From Clostridiales bacterium (GTDB lineage Bacteria > Bacillota > Clostridia > Oscillospirales > Ruminococcaceae), in assembly GCA_019423685.1 (NCBI GenBank), contig JAHZAY010000017.1, positions 1 to 24,367 of the forward strand: a stretch of 24,367 nucleotides of DNA. Reading direction: 5' to 3'. Below are positions 20,190-24,367 of the stretch, piece by piece. Numbering within the stretch: the first letter of the stretch is position 1; each line of letters begins with the position of its first letter. Both the position numbers and the translations under genes were made by a program. The notes beneath the pieces are model-generated. The model did not search any database, was not told the DNA's origin, and was given only the letters and a program-made list of their open reading frames with translations.

Positions 20190-21431
20190 TCACTTTCGGG
20201 ATTTGTTCTGATACTTTGTGGGTGGAACGCTCTTTTGACGCAGCTTCGACCACACCGCTTCCCGCAGGAGGCTGTACAGCACCGAAAACAGCGGAATATA
20301 GATGAGCATTCCTACAACACCCATCATGCTGCCGCCCAAGGTAACCGCCACCAGCACCCACATGGCCGGCAGGCCGACAGAGCCGCCCACCACCTTGGGA
20401 TAGATGACGTTGCCTTCAAATTGTTGCAGGCACAAAAACAGCACGATGAACCAAAAAGCCCGGATGGGGCTTACCAGCAAAATCAAAAAGGTGCCCACTA
20501 CACAGCCGATGAAGGCTCCAAACACCGGGATCAATGCGGTGAAGGCGATCAATACACTGATCATCAGCGCATAGGGGAATCTAAGCACACTCATGCTGAC
20601 AAAGAAAAGGGAACCCAAAATGACAGCTTCGATGCACTGCCCGGACAAAAAATTGCCGAAGGTTTTGGTGGCCATCTGTCCCACCCGAACCAGATAATCG
20701 GCATGGGATTCCTTGAGCAGGGCATACAGAATCTGCTTTGCCTGGCTGCTGAGTTTCTCTTTGTTGAGCAGAAGATAGAGCGAAAAGACCAGCGCCAAAA
20801 AACCGGTGACCACACCGTTAAAGATGGAGGCCGCCACATTGACGGTGGTGCTGAGCACATTGCCCGCACCGTTTTGCAAAAATCCCAGCACTTCGGTGAT
20901 CGTTGAGCGCCAGTCAATGGTGTTGAGGTTGATGTCCAGCTGCTCCAACCAAATGCCAATCTGTGGCATCCATTCCATCAGTTGTTGGCTCCATTGATGG
21001 ATCTGCTGCGGAAAATCGCGCAGACTGCCGGCCACTGTGACGATGCTGTTGGCAATCTCCGGCACGATCAAAAACGTACCGATCAAAATAACCCCCACTA
21101 CCAGCACAATGCTCAGCACAATGCTCAGCGGGCGCTTTGCGCGGTAAAAAAAGGGCGGTTTATTCTGCTTTGCGGCCTGTCCTTTTTTCGATGGCGCTTT
21201 GGACTGCATTGCGCGGGCATACGGCTTTTCAAACAGATTGCGTTCGAGAAAGCGCATCGGCACATTGAGGACAAAGGCCAATCCGCCGCCGATCAAAAAC
21301 GGCAGCAGCAGACCGATCAACAGGCTGAGCAGCCCCCCGACAAATTCGGGGTTTTTTAACCCCCAATTGAGCAGGATGGCAAAGCTGACAATTCCCACAA
21401 TCTTTTTGATGTTTTCCTTATCCAACTGCAT
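20190..21431 (-). CDS. AI-2E family transporter (YdiK/PerM-like)
   Basis: The 413-aa protein has the AI-2E transporter layout: two or three N-terminal helices (about 12-60), a cytoplasmic or loop insertion rich in basic residues (70-95), a helix at about 102-125, a large soluble loop with QQIHQWSQQLMEWMPQ, then four C-terminal helices with SLYLLLNKEKL, FLSGQCIEAVILGSLFF, LIPVFGAFIGCVVGTFLIL and VIYPKVVGGSVGLPAMWVL. The family includes Na+/H+ antiporters and the AI-2 exporter TqsA; the substrate is not predictable. The start has GGGGAGAAG upstream. It follows the metallo-hydrolase gene by 33 bp and may be co-transcribed with it. Confidence 0.9.
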   Translation of the reverse strand: MQLDKENIKKIVGIVSFAILLNWGLKNPEFVGGLLSLLIGLLLPFLIGGGLAFVLNVPMRFLERNLFEKPYARAMQSKAPSKKGQAAKQNKPPFFYRAKRPLSIVLSIVLVVGVILIGTFLIVPEIANSIVTVAGSLRDFPQQIHQWSQQLMEWMPQIGIWLEQLDINLNTIDWRSTITEVLGFLQNGAGNVLSTTVNVAASIFNGVVTGFLALVFSLYLLLNKEKLSSQAKQILYALLKESHADYLVRVGQMATKTFGNFLSGQCIEAVILGSLFFVSMSVLRFPYALMISVLIAFTALIPVFGAFIGCVVGTFLILLVSPIRAFWFIVLFLCLQQFEGNVIYPKVVGGSVGLPAMWVLVAVTLGGSMMGVVGMLIYIPLFSVLYSLLREAVWSKLRQKSVPPTKYQNKSRK

Positions 21432-21464
21432 GGTTTTCTTCTCCCCTTTTTGTCATCGTGGGGC

Positions 21465-22199
21465 TTAGAGCACCCGCCCCCGCTCCTTGACGGGCAGTAC
21501 CCGCTCCCAGAGCTGTGGCAAGACCTGCTGTATCCGATCCAGCACCGAAAAATCCCCCCACAGGTGGATGGGCAAGATGTGCCTTGCCTGCACATGCTGT
21601 GCAAAACACTGTAAGCCTCTCAGGCAATCCTCTTTCAGGCGCGGGTCCACCGGCACACACGCAAGGTCTAGCTCTTTTCCGGCAAGTTCTCCCTCTAAAA
21701 GCTCCATTTGATGTTGGTAGCGCTGCGCTTGGTCGAGGTTAAAGGCATCATCCTCCCCTTCCCAGTGCCACCAGTTCAGATCGCCCGCGTGGTAGATGTG
21801 CAGGCCATCGATCTCCAGGAGGTAGGCCACCCCGATGTCGGTCGAGGCAAAGGTGGTGACGCGGCAGTCCGGCAGCTCGTAATGGCCAGGCTCATCCTCC
21901 GATGCACCGACAAACAGCTCGGCCTGGTAGACCTCATCAAACTCCTCAGGCAGCACAAAGCGGACCTTGCCAACTTTTTCCCGCAAAGAAAAGATGGCCG
22001 GGTCAAAATGATCCTTATGCTCGTGGGAAACAAAGATCAGCACGTCCTCGTCCTTGATTTCATCTGGATTGACGCAGCCCTCTGCAAGCCCCTCTTCCGG
22101 CCTGCCCGACAGGACTTTATCCGTCAAATCGAACAGCAACAGATGCTTTTGCGTTTTGACGGCCACCGCGCTGTGGTCCAGGTACCAAACCTTCATCAT
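21465..22199 (-). CDS. Metallo-beta-lactamase-fold hydrolase
   Basis: The 244-aa protein carries the metal motif SHEHKDHFD (His-59, His-61, Asp-63, His-64), a HAGDLNWW segment supplying a further Asp ligand, and ILPIHLWGD with the last His. There is no signal peptide. The sequence is nearest to the UlaG/YcbL-like 'L-ascorbate-6-phosphate lactonase-type' set of cytosolic enzymes, with substrate unknown. The ATG follows GGAAAGGAAG. A strong terminator lies immediately upstream (22222-22256) with almost no room for a promoter between it and the start. Confidence 0.85.
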   Translation of the reverse strand: MMKVWYLDHSAVAVKTQKHLLLFDLTDKVLSGRPEEGLAEGCVNPDEIKDEDVLIFVSHEHKDHFDPAIFSLREKVGKVRFVLPEEFDEVYQAELFVGASEDEPGHYELPDCRVTTFASTDIGVAYLLEIDGLHIYHAGDLNWWHWEGEDDAFNLDQAQRYQHQMELLEGELAGKELDLACVPVDPRLKEDCLRGLQCFAQHVQARHILPIHLWGDFSVLDRIQQVLPQLWERVLPVKERGRVL

Positions 22200-22221
22200 C
22201 GTTCTTCCTTTCCCTCTTCAC

Positions 22222-22256
22222 AAAAAAAGGCCGCAGATGCGGCCCTTATTTTTTTG
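22222..22256 (-). terminator. Terminator of the small acidic protein gene
   Basis: GGCCGCA and TGCGGCC (22229-22235 and 22238-22244) form a perfect stem with a 2-nt centre, flanked by seven A on the left and by TTATTTTTTT on the right, so it works in both directions. Confidence 0.85.
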
Positions 22257-22269
22257 TCGGCATTGCAGC

Positions 22270-22590
22270 TTAGATTGTCTCCTCGTCATCCACTTCCTGT
22301 GGCTCATCCGGGGTATTTTCCACTGGCTGTTCGCAAACCGCCTCGCCGCTGACTGCTTCCTCCTGTGCGATGGTGCTTTCCTGTTCAGAGGGAGCTTCCG
22401 GTTTGGCTGGTTGGTCCTCCTGCTGTGTTTCCCCCTCCTGTGCGAATTGGTTTTCTTCGTCACAGCCACATGGACACTCGGTATATTCGATTTCCTCCTC
22501 GTTTTTACGGTCGCGGATCAACTTCGCGCAGACTGCTGCCGCGCCCGCTGCTACCGCGCCGAAAATTGCTAAAATTGCTGCTTTTTTCAT
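22270..22590 (-). CDS. Small membrane-anchored acidic protein
   Basis: The 106-aa protein starts at ATG 22588-22590 with AAAGGAG upstream; an in-frame start at 22668 has no good site. It opens MKKAAILAIFGAVAAGAAA, a single N-terminal helix or uncleaved anchor, followed by RDRKNEEE, a Cys cluster (CPCGCDEE), and a very acidic Glu/Gln/Pro-rich low-complexity tail to the end. No family is recognised. The Cys-x-Cys-x-Cys patch could bind metal. The gene is followed by its own terminator. Confidence 0.65.
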   Translation of the reverse strand: MKKAAILAIFGAVAAGAAAVCAKLIRDRKNEEEIEYTECPCGCDEENQFAQEGETQQEDQPAKPEAPSEQESTIAQEEAVSGEAVCEQPVENTPDEPQEVDDEETI

Positions 22591-22610
22591 GGTAAAAAGC
22601 GCTCCTTTCC

Positions 22611-22632
22611 AGCAACTATTCGGTTGCTTTTT
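22611..22632 (+). terminator. Plus-strand terminator-like hairpin
   Basis: AGCAAC (22611-22616), loop TATTCG and GTTGCT (22623-22628), then TTTTT. No plus-strand gene lies upstream. On the minus strand the same hairpin sits just before the ribosome binding site of the small acidic protein gene, so it may be a leader hairpin of that gene. Confidence 0.45.
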
Positions 22633-22836
22633 TCGCCACAATATTGGATATATGATTTGCTCTGCCAAAAAATCCTCTTATACACAATATATATCATAAA
22701 ATGAAACATTTGTCACTAGCCATTTGGTAAATAATTTAATAATTTTTCTTTAGTGTTCTCAACAACTGTCTATTTATGAGCAATAAGAAAAAACTTGCAA
22801 AATCGTTGCTCGCCCCTTTATTCCATCTCTGTTTTA

Positions 22837-22845
22837 TGCTATAGT
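22837..22845 (+). promoter_or_regulatory. Extended -10 promoter of the TrkA pair
   Basis: TGCTATAGT, with TTTATT (22817-22822) as a weak -35. The leader to the ATG at 22916 is about 65 nt. The AT-rich 200 bp to the left hold nothing else recognisable. Confidence 0.5.
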
Positions 22846-22915
22846 ATGTTTGTCCTATCCACCCATCAATTGGGCGGCATGCAACCTATCGATTCAGACT
22901 TAAAGGAGTCTTTTT

Positions 22916-23557
22916 ATGAACATATTGATTATTGGCTGCGGCAAGGTTGGTTCCCGTCTGGCAGACACACTTTGCCAACTCGGTCACGATGTTTCCATTG
23001 TGGCGCTCAAGCGGGAGAGCTTTGACCTGCTCTCGGACGAATTTTCCGGTTTGACCATTCAAGGAGTGCCCATCGATCTGGACATTTTGCGGCAAGCAGG
23101 TATTGAAGAGTGCGACGCACTGGCTGCACTGACCGAGGACGACAATACCAACATCATGGTCTGCCAGATTGCCCGCGAAATTTTCAACGTACCCAAAATT
23201 ATTGCCCGCATCTTTGATCCGCTGCGTGAGGACATCTTTTCCCGTTTTGATATTCAATCCGTCTGCCCCACCAATATCACGGTATCTTCGGTGTACGCCA
23301 TGCTGACCAGGCGCACCCAAACCCGCCATCTGACCGTTGGAAACGAGGTAATGTCGGTTTCCACCATCTCCGCTTCCGATGAGATGTATGGAAAGACGGT
23401 GGAAGAGGTGGCCCGGATGATGCAGCCGGAATCGTTGATGGCCATTATCGACGAAACAGGGGCGACCACCATGGTGGTTGATCTGCTGCTTGGACCAGCA
23501 CACCACCGCACCATCCGCCCCGGAGACAAGCTGTTGATCTGCACCAATATTCATTAG
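22916..23557 (+). CDS. TrkA-type RCK protein (first of pair)
   Basis: The 213-aa protein has an RCK_N Rossmann domain with GCGKVG (Gly-7, -9, -12) and an RCK_C domain (about 130-213, ending LLGPAHHRTIRPGDKLLICT). AAAGGAG lies 8 nt before the ATG. It is a cytosolic gating subunit for a Trk/Ktr-type potassium channel and binds nucleotides. The position after the second strand, where NAD-binding RCK proteins have Asp or Glu, is Ala-30 here (VSIVALKRES), so nucleotide preference may differ. It is followed by a second RCK gene after 17 bp. No TrkH/KtrB membrane subunit gene lies in the window. Confidence 0.9.
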   Translation: MNILIIGCGKVGSRLADTLCQLGHDVSIVALKRESFDLLSDEFSGLTIQGVPIDLDILRQAGIEECDALAALTEDDNTNIMVCQIAREIFNVPKIIARIFDPLREDIFSRFDIQSVCPTNITVSSVYAMLTRRTQTRHLTVGNEVMSVSTISASDEMYGKTVEEVARMMQPESLMAIIDETGATTMVVDLLLGPAHHRTIRPGDKLLICTNIH

Positions 23558-23574
23558 TGCGAGGAGGGAAAAAG

Positions 23575-24237
23575 ATGAAGGTTATTGTAATTGGCGGAGG
23601 CAAGGTTGGCTTTTACCTGTGCAAAACACTGCTGGAGCACGGCCATCAGCCTTTAATCATTGAAAAGAACAAACATACCTGCGAATATGCGTCCAATCAA
23701 TTGGACATTCCAACCATCAACGCAGACGGCTCCACCATCGAGGCGTTGACCACCGCCAACGCTTCCCGCTGCGACGCAGTGATCGCCGTCACCGGACTGG
23801 ACCAGGACAACCTGATCTCCTGTCAGCTGGCTAAGGAGATTTTTCATGTGCCGAAGACGGTAGCGAGGGTCAACAACCCCAAAAATGCCGCTGTAATGAA
23901 AAAGTTGGGAGTTGATATCCCGATTTCGAGCACCGACAACATTGCCCGCCTGCTGGAGCGCGAGGTCGATACAGCGCGCATCAAGGCTCTTTTGTCGCTC
24001 AACCGCGGAGAAGCCTCACTCAACGAGCTGCAAATTCCAGAAAATTATGCGCTCAATGGGAAGCGCCTGTTTGAGCTGGACATTCCAGAGGACGCGGTTT
24101 TGGCGGCGATTTTCCGCGATGACAAGCTGATTATCCCGCGCGGCAACGCACAGATTATGAGTGGAGACAAGGTGTTGGTCATTGCCAAAGACCGTGTGTT
24201 GCACGAGCTTTCCACCGCTCTGAAACTAACCAGATAA
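23575..24237 (+). CDS. TrkA-type RCK protein (second of pair)
   Basis: The 220-aa protein starts at ATG 23575 with GAGGAGGG 6 nt upstream; a GTG overlapping the preceding stop is less likely. It has GGGKVG (residues about 7-12), Glu-30 in LIIEKNKH where NAD-binding proteins have an acidic residue, DADGSTIEAL-like NADGSTIEALTTA, and an RCK_C domain (about 140-220: LNELQIPENYALNGKRL then GDKVLVIAKD). With the preceding gene it makes a two-gene operon ended by a strong terminator. Together they resemble the two halves of E. coli TrkA, which has two RCK units in one chain; whether they assemble as a mixed ring is inference. Confidence 0.92.
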   Translation: MKVIVIGGGKVGFYLCKTLLEHGHQPLIIEKNKHTCEYASNQLDIPTINADGSTIEALTTANASRCDAVIAVTGLDQDNLISCQLAKEIFHVPKTVARVNNPKNAAVMKKLGVDIPISSTDNIARLLEREVDTARIKALLSLNRGEASLNELQIPENYALNGKRLFELDIPEDAVLAAIFRDDKLIIPRGNAQIMSGDKVLVIAKDRVLHELSTALKLTR

Positions 24238-24274
24238 TTTATCTTCTTTTATCGTTTTATCCTGCCCTGATCGG

Positions 24275-24307
24275 TGGGGGAAGCATGTTGTGCTTCCCCC
24301 ATTTTTT
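24275..24307 (+). terminator. Terminator of the TrkA pair
   Basis: TGGGGGAAGCA (24275-24285) and TGCTTCCCCCA (24291-24301) form a perfect 11-bp stem with a 5-nt loop, followed by six T. Confidence 0.92.
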
Positions 24308-24316
24308 GACACAACA

Positions 24317-24347
24317 AAAAAGCGACTCGCCACAGCGAATCGCTTTT
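24317..24347 (-). terminator. Terminator of a gene beyond the right edge
   Basis: GCGACTCG and CGAATCGC (24322-24329 and 24336-24343, one mismatch), with an A run on the left that gives a T run on the minus strand. It implies a minus-strand gene ending just right of here; only about 15 bp of it could be in the window. Confidence 0.65.
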
Positions 24348-24367
24348 CATTTATGTTGGCACCGCTC

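Noticed and set aside
6421..22845. TGCTATAAT sequences as a dispersed repeat
   Set aside because: The many copies (recG, both tRNAs, HD hydrolase, TrkA pair, cassettes) are extended -10 promoter elements, not a mobile repeat.
1..24367. CRISPR array or cas genes
   Set aside because: No regularly spaced repeats and no cas-like motif were seen on either strand.
24348..24367. 3' end of a minus-strand gene at the right edge
   Set aside because: Two frames end in stops here, but with fewer than 20 bp neither can be chosen. Only the terminator is reported.

Overview
The window is a stretch of a low-to-mid GC Gram-positive genome. Best guess is a gut-type Clostridia (Oscillospiraceae/Ruminococcaceae-like). 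This rests on gene content (Sapep dipeptidase, YitT, DUF4358 lipoprotein, DUF3990/DUF3791, TIGR01212 radical SAM, XpaC-like protein), AGGAGG-type ribosome binding sites, GTG/TTG starts and very common extended -10 promoters (TGnTATAAT). It has two parts.

Part 1 (about 1-6300) is the right end of an integrated mobile element, prophage- or ICE-like, sitting at the 3' end of a tRNA-Lys(TTT) gene. The tyrosine integrase (4961-6145) lies beside the tRNA. A divergent pair of XRE-type regulators (2664-2882 minus, 3039-3428 plus) flanks a perfect-dyad operator and two promoters. Leftward from it runs a series of small minus-strand genes. Three plus-strand cassettes (482-856, 1148-1375, 1948-2511) lie against that series, each with its own extended -10 promoter, a strong ribosome binding site and an intrinsic terminator that falls inside the facing minus-strand frame. 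To the right is an accessory block resembling a toxin-antitoxin or defence island: a DUF3791-like gene, a DUF3990 (ADP-ribosyltransferase-like) gene, a second small DUF3791-like gene, and a solitary HEPN protein of the HI0074 family with no nucleotidyltransferase partner. Between the HEPN gene and the integrase is a strong minus-strand promoter followed about 80 nt later by an intrinsic terminator, which predicts a small RNA. A 10-bp inverted repeat there overlaps both that promoter and the integrase ribosome binding site.

Part 2 (about 6300-24367) is ordinary chromosome: recG; a minus-strand run of HD hydrolase, TauE/SafE permease, zinc-dependent phospholipase C-like protein and nicotinate phosphoribosyltransferase (pncB); nagB followed directly by a TIGR01212 radical SAM gene (MnmL/YtqA/YhcC type); a DUF4358 lipoprotein and an SGNH hydrolase; tRNA-Leu(GAG); an XpaC-like membrane protein; a PepV/Sapep dipeptidase; YitT with a small membrane protein; an AI-2E family transporter; a metallo-beta-lactamase-fold hydrolase; a small acidic membrane protein; and two tandem TrkA-type RCK proteins. 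Intrinsic terminators separate most transcription units.

The least explained parts are the opposed cassettes at 420-2670, the DUF3990/HEPN block and the predicted small RNA beside the integrase. Family names come from motif recognition only; no database search was run.
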